This document shows positions 12,012 to 19,784 of a stretch of DNA of 52,030 nucleotides, one piece after another. The DNA is from Clostridia bacterium (GTDB taxonomy: Bacteria; Bacillota; Clostridia; TANB77; CAG-508), in the NCBI GenBank assembly GCA_017477355.1, contig JAFUWA010000001.1:1-52030 (forward strand), in the 5' to 3' direction. How positions within the stretch are numbered: the stretch's first letter is position 1; each line of letters begins with the position of its first letter. The translations under genes and the position numbers were made by a program. A model generated the notes under the pieces. The model had not been told where the DNA came from. It ran no database searches and saw nothing but the letters and a program-made list of their open reading frames with translations.

Positions 12012-13418
12012 ATGTTGAGTATTATGAAGAAGTTTGCTGTAATGGCAGCAGGTTTGGTAGCTATGATGGTTATGTTCGCAATGCCGATTCAGGCTTATGC
12101 AGCTAACAGTGTAATTATCACCATCAACGGCGACAACAACTCGGTCGTTATTTATGACGACTACAACGGAAACACCCAGAGCCACAATTCGAGCCAGATT
12201 ACCAGCATTCCCTCAAATGCCCGGAAGGTTTATGTATGGTCTCAGGGTGAACAGCGTGCTACTGCGTATCTCGTGGACAACGAAGTATACCTTGCCTCAT
12301 ACGATGATGTAAGAAAGGTTTTTCCTTCTGAAACTCGAACTTGGCAACAGGTTTCTACTACCGGTATTACGCCTCTCTACATGTGGTGTGATGGCTTCGG
12401 CTACACCTACAAGATTGAGGCAAATAATGTGTTTCTTTTCCAGTCTGGAATCGCTGACAATAGCGGTGAACCAATTGTCGCAAAACCGTACCCTATTTAT
12501 GTTGACGGAAAGCGCATTTCTAATGTTGTGGTTTATCTCTCTGACGAAGATGCCACAGCGTTTGCAGGAAAAGATGAGCTGAAAAAAATTTTTGTCGCTA
12601 ATGCAAATGCAATTGTGTGCAATGAAGTAGCTCATTACACAGTAAATTTCTGGGCAGACAAATTTGATTATGAAATGACAATTGAATCTTCTTTTGTTAA
12701 TCTTGTCAAAAAAACTGCTCCGCCCACTGTAACACCAGCAGTAGCTCCTGATGTTAAGCCTTCTCCTGAAAATGTTAAGCCTTCTATTACCCCCGCTCCC
12801 GCTTCTGAGAATTATACAGCTAAGACATATAAGGTAATGGTGGAAAACAAGTTAACTACCTTTACGGCTAAGACCAAAATGGTAAATAACAAGGAGAAAA
12901 CCTATGTAACAAAGGCACAGGCTAACAAGATTCTGAAACAGTTTGGAAAGTCCACTACTGTGAAGAAATCCATCGAAATCAGCTCCCTTGCGAAAAAGTG
13001 CGGAGCAACCGCAAAAACAAAAGGAAGTTATATCTATTTAATCAAAAAGGGAAATATTTCTCTGGAAATTCGCTTCGAAAAAAAGGTGATTAATTCCAAA
13101 AAAAGCATTATCCAGAGCAAAAATGGGAATGTCTTCGTATCCAGCGACATTTTGAAAAAGTTTGGTATGAACGTTAATTACAATTCCAAGTCTGGTAATG
13201 TCACTGTAGTAAAAGGGAAAAAAGTGATGCAGTTCGCAAAAGGATCTAAAGTCTACTACAATACTAAAGGCACTAAATGCAAGATAAAAGTAGCTCCTTA
13301 TGTAAGTAGTAAGAAAATCATGCTTCCTATTGTAACTGTAGTTCGCGGATTTGGCTACTCTGTATATGCTGAATCTGAACCTGGGTTTGCGAGAATCACC
13401 GTCTCAACCCAAAAGTAA
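12012..13418 (+). CDS. Secreted stalk-domain protein, paralog 2
   Basis: A 468-residue exported paralog of the preceding protein. Start at 12012 follows GGAGG; an ATG at 12024 (MKKFAVMAAGLVAMM) is an alternative. Signal peptide ends near IQAYAA-NSV. It keeps the order of paralog 1: Asn/Asp/Gly-rich strand (ITINGDNNSVVIYDD), VWSQGEQRATAYL, two KIF repeats, a longer Pro-rich linker (about residues 237-262), then a Lys-rich, diverged C-terminal stalk domain ending KIMLPIVTVVRGFGYSVY. The Lys enrichment suggests a different charge or surface role. Composition is foreign to the host, with one in-frame CGG (12222) read as Arg. Cell-surface attachment or matrix function is a guess only. Confidence 0.82.
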   Translation: MLSIMKKFAVMAAGLVAMMVMFAMPIQAYAANSVIITINGDNNSVVIYDDYNGNTQSHNSSQITSIPSNARKVYVWSQGEQRATAYLVDNEVYLASYDDVRKVFPSETRTWQQVSTTGITPLYMWCDGFGYTYKIEANNVFLFQSGIADNSGEPIVAKPYPIYVDGKRISNVVVYLSDEDATAFAGKDELKKIFVANANAIVCNEVAHYTVNFWADKFDYEMTIESSFVNLVKKTAPPTVTPAVAPDVKPSPENVKPSITPAPASENYTAKTYKVMVENKLTTFTAKTKMVNNKEKTYVTKAQANKILKQFGKSTTVKKSIEISSLAKKCGATAKTKGSYIYLIKKGNISLEIRFEKKVINSKKSIIQSKNGNVFVSSDILKKFGMNVNYNSKSGNVTVVKGKKVMQFAKGSKVYYNTKGTKCKIKVAPYVSSKKIMLPIVTVVRGFGYSVYAESEPGFARITVSTQK

Positions 13419-13481
13419 CTTTAAAACTTCCAGCCGAGCAAGATTCACAGCTCGCTGTGCATATATTGGTAAAACAATAAA

Positions 13482-13515
13482 AAGCCCCCTGACGCCAAGC
13501 AGGGAGCTTCTTTTT
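13482..13515 (+). terminator. Intrinsic terminator of stalk protein 2
   Basis: CCCCCTG / CAGGGAG stem (one mismatch) with loop ACGCCAAG and a TTCTTTTT tail; near-copy of the terminator at 11768. Confidence 0.85.
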
Positions 13516-13555
13516 GTGAAATGAGAGGGAAATGGGGACGTACCACTTTTCCCCC
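13489..13555. repeat. 67-base direct repeat, copy 2
   Basis: Identical to 11775-11841. The two copies end each of the paralogous cassettes, consistent with tandem duplication of the whole unit. Confidence 0.9.
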
Positions 13556-13611
13556 TTTTATTTTTAGATCAAAAAAGAGGGAAAAGTGGTACGTCCCCAT
13601 TTCCCTCTCAT
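13521..13611. repeat. Long perfect palindrome of the GGGACGT family
   Basis: Arms of 33 bases (13521-13553 and 13579-13611) are perfect reverse complements around an AT-rich spacer. The core is GGGGACGTACCACTTTTCCC. A lone left arm is at 11807-11839, and a diverged full palindrome is at 37119-37189. It lies between the island and the end of nrdG and could also act as a bidirectional terminator. Confidence 0.88.
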
Positions 13612-13619
13612 TTTCCATT

Positions 13620-14114
13620 TTATTTATCATATAAAACAATTTGACCTTCGTTCAAACTCTTTTGAACATCAATTACTCTCTGATTTGAAGATCCTTTCCA
13701 TTTTAGTTTAGGATTATGTAGTTCATCTACATATCGTCCATCTACTAAAACATCCACATATTTCATTGCTTCTTTATCTTTCAAAGCTTTATCAAATTCA
13801 AAGCCAGACCACATCCAAATATTTTTTTCTGGATATTTTTCTTTAAATGCCTTAGCAAGTTTAGTTGTTGCCTCTACATTTCTTGGATGCATTGGTTCTC
13901 CCCCTAAAATAGACAAGCCTTTGATTTCCTTTTCTTTACACAAATCTAAAACTGTATCAATTGTAGCACTATCAAATTCATTACCTTTTTCAAAATCCCA
14001 AGTTTCAGGATTAAAACAATTTTTACAATGGAATTCACATCCTTGCATAAAGATGGAAACCCTGATACCAGGTCCATCTGCAATATCCATACTTCTAATC
14101 AAATTGTATCTCAT
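13620..14114 (-). CDS. nrdG: Anaerobic ribonucleoside-triphosphate reductase activating protein
   Basis: Radical-SAM enzyme that generates the glycyl radical on NrdD. 164 residues. The CxxxCxxC cluster motif is CEFHCKNC (Cys26, Cys30, Cys33), followed by NPETWDF and the SAM-binding GGEP in LSILGGEPMH. The start at 14114 follows AGAGGAC. It sits directly downstream of nrdD with a 27-base gap, the standard operon order. Intact and typical. Confidence 0.96.
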   Translation of the reverse strand: MRYNLIRSMDIADGPGIRVSIFMQGCEFHCKNCFNPETWDFEKGNEFDSATIDTVLDLCKEKEIKGLSILGGEPMHPRNVEATTKLAKAFKEKYPEKNIWMWSGFEFDKALKDKEAMKYVDVLVDGRYVDELHNPKLKWKGSSNQRVIDVQKSLNEGQIVLYDK

Positions 14115-14141
14115 CTTATTGTTGTCCTCTTCTCTTCTATT

Positions 14142-16337
14142 TTATTTTGTTGCAACTTTATTATCAATATGTAGCACTCTTTCTTTAATTTCTTGTGTTC
14201 TTCCTTTGTTCCAGAAGTTTGTTCCAATATATCCGCAAGTACGTCTTGCAACATTTAATGTGTTATGGTCTCTATTTCCGCATTGTGGACAATACCATTC
14301 AAAATTCTCATCTAGTAAGATTTCTCCATCAAATCCACATTTTTGGCAATAATCTGATTTTGTATTTAATTCCGCATACATAATATTATCATAGATAAAT
14401 TGAATTACTTCTAATACAGCATCAATATTATTTGTTAAGTTTGGAGTTTCGATATAAGAAATTGCTCCACCAGGACTTAATTTTTGGAATTTACTTTCAA
14501 TTCTTAATTTAGAAAAAGCATCAATCTCCTCAAATACTGGAACATGGTATGAATTCGTAATATAGTTTCTATCAGTAATTCCTTCTACTGTTCCAAATCT
14601 TTCTTTTAAGCATTTTGCAAACTTGTATGTTGTAGACTCAATTGGTGTTCCATATACAGAATAATCAATATCCTCATCTGCTTTCCAAGTTTTACAAGCG
14701 TCATTTAATTTTTGCATAATTTCCATTCCAAATGCTTCACCTTCAGCACCATCTGTATGTGATTTACCTGTCATATATTTAACGCATTCGTATAAACCTG
14801 CATATCCTAAAGATATTGTTGAATATCCATGGTGTAATAATTCATGTATTGATTCACCTTTTTCAAGTCTTGCCAATCCTCCATGTTGCCATAAAATCGG
14901 AGCAACATCAGAAGTTGCATTGCTTAATCTCTTATGTCTAATTTGAAGTGCTTTATGGCAAAGATTCAATCTTTCATCAAAGATTTTCCAGAATTTATCC
15001 ATATCTCCTTTTGAAGATAATGCAACATCAGGTAAATTCAAAGTTACAACACCTTGATTAAATCTTCCGTAATATTTTCCTTTTCCTTCTACATAATTTT
15101 TAGCTTTAGCAATATTTCCAAGACTCATTGTTCTATCAGGAGTTAAGAAACTTCTACATCCCATACATGGATAGCAATCTCCTTCTCCCATTTCATTAAT
15201 CTTATATTCTTTCATTTTCTTTTCAGAAATATAGTCTGGAACCATACGTTTTGCAGTACATTTAGCAGCAAGTTGTGTTAGATACCAATATTTGCTACCT
15301 TCTCTAATATTATCTTCTTCCAAAACATATAATAATTTAGGGAATGCTGGTGTAATATATACACCTTTTTCATTTTTAAATCCTAGAATTCTTTGATTTA
15401 AAAATTCCTCAATAATCATAGCAAGTTCATCTTTATATTCATCTGTTTCACCTAAATACATGTTTACTGATAAAAATGGAGCTTGTCCGTTTGTATTTGT
15501 CATTGAATTTACTTGATAATTAAATGTTTGAACACCATCGGCAACTTCTTTTCTTGTATCTAAATCAGCAAATTTTTTGCAATCTTCCTCTTTCAAACCA
15601 TTGTCTTTATATTTTTTATAATATTTATTATAACTTGCTCTAACAAATGGTGCTAAGTGAGTTAATGAAACTGTTGCTCCACCATAGCTAGAAGATGTAA
15701 CAGCCAAAATAATTTGAGTTGCAATTGTAGCAGCTGTTAAAAATCTATGTGGTTTCTCTATCATAACACCATTAATAACTGTTCCATTTTGAAGCATGTC
15801 ATCTAAGTTAATTAATTCGCAGTTATGAAGAGCATTTTGAGCAAAGTAATCAGCGTCATGAAAATGAATAATTCCTTCATCGTGTGCCTTTACGATATCT
15901 TCTGGTAATAAAAATCTTCTTGTAATATCTGTACTTGTAATACCAGCTAAGTAATCTCTTTGAGTTGTAACAACTGTAGCATTTTTATTAGAATTTTCAT
16001 TATTCCAATATTCGTTTTCGCCTTCAATTAATTCTTTAATTGATTGATCAGTTGTATTAGCTTTTCTAACTAATTCTCTAGTATAACGATATGTAATATA
16101 TTTCTTAGCTAAAGGATACTTTCCAAATTCCATTAATTTTTCTTCAATAATATCTTGAATATCTTCTACTAGAATTCTCTTTTTATTTAATTCTTCTATA
16201 TATTTAATAATTTCTTCAATTTCTTCATTTGTAGCTCTTTCTTTTGGTCTAACTTCAACGTTAGCTTTACTAATAGCAGTTTTAATTTTGCTTGGATCAT
16301 AATCTACAATATGTCCATCTCTCTTTACAATTTTCAT
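14142..16337 (-). CDS. nrdD: Anaerobic (class III) ribonucleoside-triphosphate reductase
   Basis: Oxygen-sensitive glycyl-radical enzyme that makes deoxynucleotides. 731 residues. Order: N-terminal ATP-cone (KRDGHIVDYDPSKI), catalytic barrel with HFHDADYFAQNALHNCEL, zinc-binding CQKCG...CPQCG near the C-terminus, and the glycyl-radical site RRTCGYIGTNFW with Gly near residue 702. AAGGGGAAC precedes the ATG at 16337. It is divergent from a Crp-type regulator, with a palindrome between them, so control by that protein is plausible. Implies an anaerobic life style. Confidence 0.97.
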   Translation of the reverse strand: MKIVKRDGHIVDYDPSKIKTAISKANVEVRPKERATNEEIEEIIKYIEELNKKRILVEDIQDIIEEKLMEFGKYPLAKKYITYRYTRELVRKANTTDQSIKELIEGENEYWNNENSNKNATVVTTQRDYLAGITSTDITRRFLLPEDIVKAHDEGIIHFHDADYFAQNALHNCELINLDDMLQNGTVINGVMIEKPHRFLTAATIATQIILAVTSSSYGGATVSLTHLAPFVRASYNKYYKKYKDNGLKEEDCKKFADLDTRKEVADGVQTFNYQVNSMTNTNGQAPFLSVNMYLGETDEYKDELAMIIEEFLNQRILGFKNEKGVYITPAFPKLLYVLEEDNIREGSKYWYLTQLAAKCTAKRMVPDYISEKKMKEYKINEMGEGDCYPCMGCRSFLTPDRTMSLGNIAKAKNYVEGKGKYYGRFNQGVVTLNLPDVALSSKGDMDKFWKIFDERLNLCHKALQIRHKRLSNATSDVAPILWQHGGLARLEKGESIHELLHHGYSTISLGYAGLYECVKYMTGKSHTDGAEGEAFGMEIMQKLNDACKTWKADEDIDYSVYGTPIESTTYKFAKCLKERFGTVEGITDRNYITNSYHVPVFEEIDAFSKLRIESKFQKLSPGGAISYIETPNLTNNIDAVLEVIQFIYDNIMYAELNTKSDYCQKCGFDGEILLDENFEWYCPQCGNRDHNTLNVARRTCGYIGTNFWNKGRTQEIKERVLHIDNKVATK

Positions 16338-16433
16338 GACTTTTGTTCCCCTTTTTGATAATTTTTGCTAAAGTTTTTTATAAATTAATTTCCTTTGCTA
16401 GTATGATTATAAAAACTAATTTATAAAAAATAG

Positions 16434-16451
16434 AAGTTGCACTTGCAACTT
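16434..16451. promoter_or_regulatory. Palindromic operator candidate between nrdD and the Crp-type regulator
   Basis: AAGTTGCA-CT-TGCAACTT: perfect eight-base arms around two bases, 38 bases before the regulator start and 97 before nrdD. Size and symmetry fit a Crp/Fnr-type dimer site, though the bases differ from classical Crp or Fnr boxes. Confidence 0.5.
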
Positions 16452-16488
16452 TTTTAAAATTATATTAAAATATTTTTGAGGTGATTTT

Positions 16489-17127
16489 ATGGACTCTGTA
16501 TTTGCTGGTATTACTGAACTTCAGCGAAACAAATTATGTAAATTGTTAGAAGCTCATATTTACAAATTTAATGAAAATGAGGAAATCTTACAGACAATTA
16601 GAGATAAGAATATGATATGTATTGTTCTCGAGGGGGCTTGTAACATGATTGAAATAAACTACAATGGCGACGAGAATTTAATTGAAGAACTAGCCAGGGA
16701 GAGTGTTTTTGGGACTGCTATTTCTGATATGAACGATCAGGATTGTCAAATACGTGCAACTGCTCCAGATACTAAAATTGCGGTTTTTGACTACACCCGA
16801 GTAATTGATTTACAGAATACCAATCATATTTATTATAATATCTTTCTTCATAATTTATTTGATATTGTTCATACAAAGTTACGAGACAGAAACGATAGGA
16901 TTCGTATTCTAACCAAAAAGACTATTCGTGAAAAACTTCTGGCTTATTTTGAGTATGAATATCTCAAAACAAGATCTAAATTTATTTATATGCAAAATAA
17001 TTTTGCGCAGCTCGCAGACTATCTTGCAATAAATCGATCTGCCATGTTTCGCGAGCTAAAATCTCTAAAAGAAGAAAAATTCATTAAAGTTGACGGAAAA
17101 AGAATTACACTTTTGTATAATCCATAA
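16489..17127 (+). CDS. Crp/Fnr family transcriptional regulator
   Basis: 212 residues. N-terminal cyclic-nucleotide-binding-like beta roll (about 15-110), long dimer helix (about 115-150), and C-terminal winged helix with recognition region FAQLADYLAINRSAMFRELKS (about 170-190). Four cysteines are scattered (17, 44, 52, 86) without the clustered N-terminal set of classical FNR, so a 4Fe-4S sensor is not evident. GAGGTG precedes the ATG. It is divergent from nrdDG across a palindrome; regulation of anaerobic nucleotide reduction is an inference from position. Followed by a strong bidirectional terminator. Confidence 0.88.
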   Translation: MDSVFAGITELQRNKLCKLLEAHIYKFNENEEILQTIRDKNMICIVLEGACNMIEINYNGDENLIEELARESVFGTAISDMNDQDCQIRATAPDTKIAVFDYTRVIDLQNTNHIYYNIFLHNLFDIVHTKLRDRNDRIRILTKKTIREKLLAYFEYEYLKTRSKFIYMQNNFAQLADYLAINRSAMFRELKSLKEEKFIKVDGKRITLLYNP

Positions 17128-17140
17128 AAAATTTATAAAA

Positions 17141-17174
17141 CAAAAACGGAGATGGTAATCCAACTCCGCTTTTG
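17141..17174. terminator. Bidirectional intrinsic terminator between convergent genes
   Basis: CAAAAACGGAG / CTCCGCTTTTG hairpin with one mismatch; T-rich on both outer sides. Ends the Crp-type gene and the minus-strand operon arriving from 19705. Confidence 0.85.
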
Positions 17175-17178
17175 TTTT

Positions 17179-18012
17179 TTATTTTTTATCATAATCATCT
17201 AAGAAATGATGTACTTCTCCTCTTTTGGTATAAGAAATCAAAGTGTCTAAATTCACATTTTGCATACTTCTAAAAATATTAATATCAATATTATCATATT
17301 TTTTCTTTAAATCTTTGATTAAAAGCTTCATCTCTCTTCTTTTAGATTCTCCTGGATCATTAGCATCCTTATAATTTTCTTCTGTAAACCTACATGCACA
17401 GTTCAAAAACTCCAAATCATTTCTCTTTTTCCATCGAATAATATCTTCTTCTCTCACATAATACATCGGACGAATCAGTTCCATTCCTGGATGTGATGTA
17501 CTTTTTACTTTAGGCATCATTGTTTGCGTTTGAGCTCCATAAAACATGCCCATTAAAACAGTTTCAATGACATCATTAAAATGATGTCCTAAAGCAATTT
17601 TATTACATCCCAAAGATTTTGCTTTTTCATATAGATATCCTCTTCTCATCCTAGCACACAAATAGCAAGGATGTTCCTCAATATGTGCAACTGTATCGAA
17701 AATTTCTGTATGGAACATTGTAATTGGAATATTTAAAATCTTTGCATTTTCTAAAATCATTTGCTCATTCTTAGGACTATATCCTGGATTCATCACAATG
17801 AATTCCAAATCAAAATTTACTTTTCTATGTCTTTTTAATTCTTGAAAACATTTTGCCATTAGGAAAGAATCTTTTCCTCCAGAAATACATACTGCAATTT
17901 TATCACCTTCATTTACCATTTGAAATTCACTAATTCCTTGGATAAATCTTTTCCAAATCTCTTTTCTATATGACTTTGTAATTGTTTTCTCTATTTCTTC
18001 ATATCTTTCCAT
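17179..18012 (-). CDS. TtcA-type PP-loop tRNA thiolation family protein
   Basis: 277 residues. PP-loop ATPase motif SGGKDS (44-49), a CxxC (Cys116, Cys119 in HPCYLCARMRRG), and Cys205/Cys207 in FLNCACRF, the cysteine set that holds the Fe-S cluster in TtcA-like enzymes. TtcA makes 2-thiocytidine at tRNA position 32; other members of the subgroup are less defined, so the exact tRNA product is uncertain. Its ATG overlaps the stop of the upstream gene (TAATG), indicating coupled translation in the operon sua5-flippase-ttcA. Confidence 0.85.
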   Translation of the reverse strand: MERYEEIEKTITKSYRKEIWKRFIQGISEFQMVNEGDKIAVCISGGKDSFLMAKCFQELKRHRKVNFDLEFIVMNPGYSPKNEQMILENAKILNIPITMFHTEIFDTVAHIEEHPCYLCARMRRGYLYEKAKSLGCNKIALGHHFNDVIETVLMGMFYGAQTQTMMPKVKSTSHPGMELIRPMYYVREEDIIRWKKRNDLEFLNCACRFTEENYKDANDPGESKRREMKLLIKDLKKKYDNIDINIFRSMQNVNLDTLISYTKRGEVHHFLDDYDKK

Positions 18013-19067
18013 TATTCCATTCCTTCTTGTGTTTTATCTTTTGAAGAAATATTCTCTCTTCTCTTATCTCTAAATGAACTAATCATAACAATGATTAAAC
18101 TGATAATTACGAATAAATAAAAATTTACTCCTCTACATAATAGCATACTACTTGCAATTTGTTCCTTTGGATAAAACTTTTTAAATAATTCTAGAAATCC
18201 ACCTTCACTAACGCCTACTGCTCCAGGAGAAGGAATTCCAGAAACAGTTGCAAATAATACAGCTTGCATTGATAATACTTCAAAAATATTGCATTGATTA
18301 TAGCCAAATGAACGATAAATCCAATATGGAACACTATAATAAATTAAAAATTGAATATAAGTTGTTAAAATGGTTTTGAAAATCATCTTTTTATGTGTTT
18401 TTACATAAACAGCGTTTGCTTGATATTTGGCAAGTTCAGAATTAATCCATTCTTGCTTTTTCTCCATATTTTTTACTTTAAAGAAATTCATAATTTTAAT
18501 TGCTACGCCAATTAACCAATTCGTTACTCTTTTAGAACATATCGAAATAATTAAAAGAGCCAAAGCACTAGCATTCAATAAAATGCCAATGATAAAAAAG
18601 ATAATTAGGGCAACATTCATATATTGAAAATTAAAGATAACACTAATAATTCCAATAGAAATAGTAGCAATCTGCATTGAAGTTAAATTAATCAATAGAG
18701 CAAGTGTAGAATTAGCAACATTTAAACCATCTCTGCTCATATAATAAATCTCCATTGGTTGACCACCAGACGCAGCAGGAGTAATAGAACTAAAGAAGAA
18801 ACCAATCAGTGTATATCTAAAATTTCGAAAAAAAGTGGATTTTTCCCCTAATTCTTTTAATGTTCTAGTTACATTAATTGTTTCACACATGAAATATAGG
18901 AACATAAAACCAACTGCAATTAATACAAATTTCTTATCTACACTTCTCAATAATTTTAATATTTCATTAGGATTCTGATCTTTAAAAATAATATAAAATG
19001 TAATAAAAATCAATAAAATAAACAACAATAGATTTCTAATTGATTTTTTTGTATCTCTCTTTTCCAT
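18012..19067 (-). CDS. Flippase-like LPG-synthase transmembrane domain protein (UPF0104/YbhN type)
   Basis: 351 residues with about eight membrane helices. Family landmarks: ITPAASGGQPMEIYYMSRDG near the third helix, and GIPSPGAVGVSEGGFLELF followed by SMLLCRGVNFYLFVI at the C-terminus. The domain is the membrane part of MprF-type lysyl-phosphatidylglycerol synthases, without the aminoacyl-transfer domain; standalone members are thought to move lipids or lipid-linked precursors. One-base overlaps at both ends (TAATG) couple it to sua5 and ttcA. Confidence 0.88.
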   Translation of the reverse strand: MEKRDTKKSIRNLLLFILLIFITFYIIFKDQNPNEILKLLRSVDKKFVLIAVGFMFLYFMCETINVTRTLKELGEKSTFFRNFRYTLIGFFFSSITPAASGGQPMEIYYMSRDGLNVANSTLALLINLTSMQIATISIGIISVIFNFQYMNVALIIFFIIGILLNASALALLIISICSKRVTNWLIGVAIKIMNFFKVKNMEKKQEWINSELAKYQANAVYVKTHKKMIFKTILTTYIQFLIYYSVPYWIYRSFGYNQCNIFEVLSMQAVLFATVSGIPSPGAVGVSEGGFLELFKKFYPKEQIASSMLLCRGVNFYLFVIISLIIVMISSFRDKRRENISSKDKTQEGME

Positions 19068-19705
19068 TAATCTACTTCCTCTAAAACTTTTTCTATATCT
19101 TCTTTTGTGATAACTCCTTCTCGTAATATCTGTATTTCTCCATTTTCCAATTTTACAATTGTAGATGGCGTTGCAAACTTGCTTTTTCCTCCATCAATAT
19201 AGTAATCTACTTTTTCCCCAAATGACTTCATAATTTGATTTAATTCAATTCCACTAGGTTCTCCAGAAAGATTTGCACTAGGTGTAGCAAGAGGTCTTCC
19301 AACTAGTTCAATTAATTTCAATGCAATCTCATTTTCTGGCATTCTTACGCCCACTGTATCTTTTCCAGCAGTTACAATATTTGATACTTTATTTGATTTT
19401 TTTAAAATAATCGTAAGTGGCCCTGGAAAAAACTTCTTCATTATTTTTCTTTCTTCTTTTGAAATATCAATTGCTAAATCATCTACCATTTCTAAATTGC
19501 TAATTAAAACACTAATTGCTTTTTCTCTTGACCTATTTTTTATTTCATAGATTCTTTCTACAGCTTCAGAATTAAAACAATCTGCTCCGATTCCATAAAC
19601 AGTCTCTGTAGGAAATACAACGACTCCACCTTGCTTTAGGATTTCAGCTACTTGGTTTATTTTATCATATTCTGTTTTATTTTTTAAATCAATATAATGC
19701 TCCAA
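19067..19705 (-). CDS. L-threonylcarbamoyladenylate synthase (Sua5/YrdC family)
   Basis: Makes threonylcarbamoyl-AMP for the universal t6A37 tRNA modification. 212 residues. YrdC core: GGVVVFPTETVYGIGADCF (about 28-46), KNRSREKAISVLI, and RPLATPSANLSGEPSG. It has the short C-terminal extension seen in single-domain forms rather than the full Sua5 domain. First gene of a coupled operon with the flippase-like and TtcA-type genes. Confidence 0.93.
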   Translation of the reverse strand: MEHYIDLKNKTEYDKINQVAEILKQGGVVVFPTETVYGIGADCFNSEAVERIYEIKNRSREKAISVLISNLEMVDDLAIDISKEERKIMKKFFPGPLTIILKKSNKVSNIVTAGKDTVGVRMPENEIALKLIELVGRPLATPSANLSGEPSGIELNQIMKSFGEKVDYYIDGGKSKFATPSTIVKLENGEIQILREGVITKEDIEKVLEEVD

Positions 19706-19736
19706 ATAATACTCCTTATCTTCTTAAAATACTGAA

Positions 19737-19766
19737 ACAGCAAGTAATATAAAACTTACTTGCTGT
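19737..19766 (-). terminator. Intrinsic terminator after the two-domain sugar transferase
   Basis: ACAGCAAGTAA / TTACTTGCTGT perfect 11-base stem with eight-base loop; the minus-strand transcript continues into TTTCAGTATTTT. Confidence 0.75.
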
Positions 19767-19784
19767 AATATTTCGTATTCTATT

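Noticed and set aside
10386..13418. Copper amine oxidase activity for the stalk-domain proteins
   Set aside because: Only the N-terminal-domain type of that enzyme is present, with no catalytic domain or quinone-cofactor motif.
10182..13611. Island as a complete integrative element or prophage
   Set aside because: No integrase, excisionase, phage gene or tRNA attachment site is visible; only two gene cassettes and REP-like repeats.
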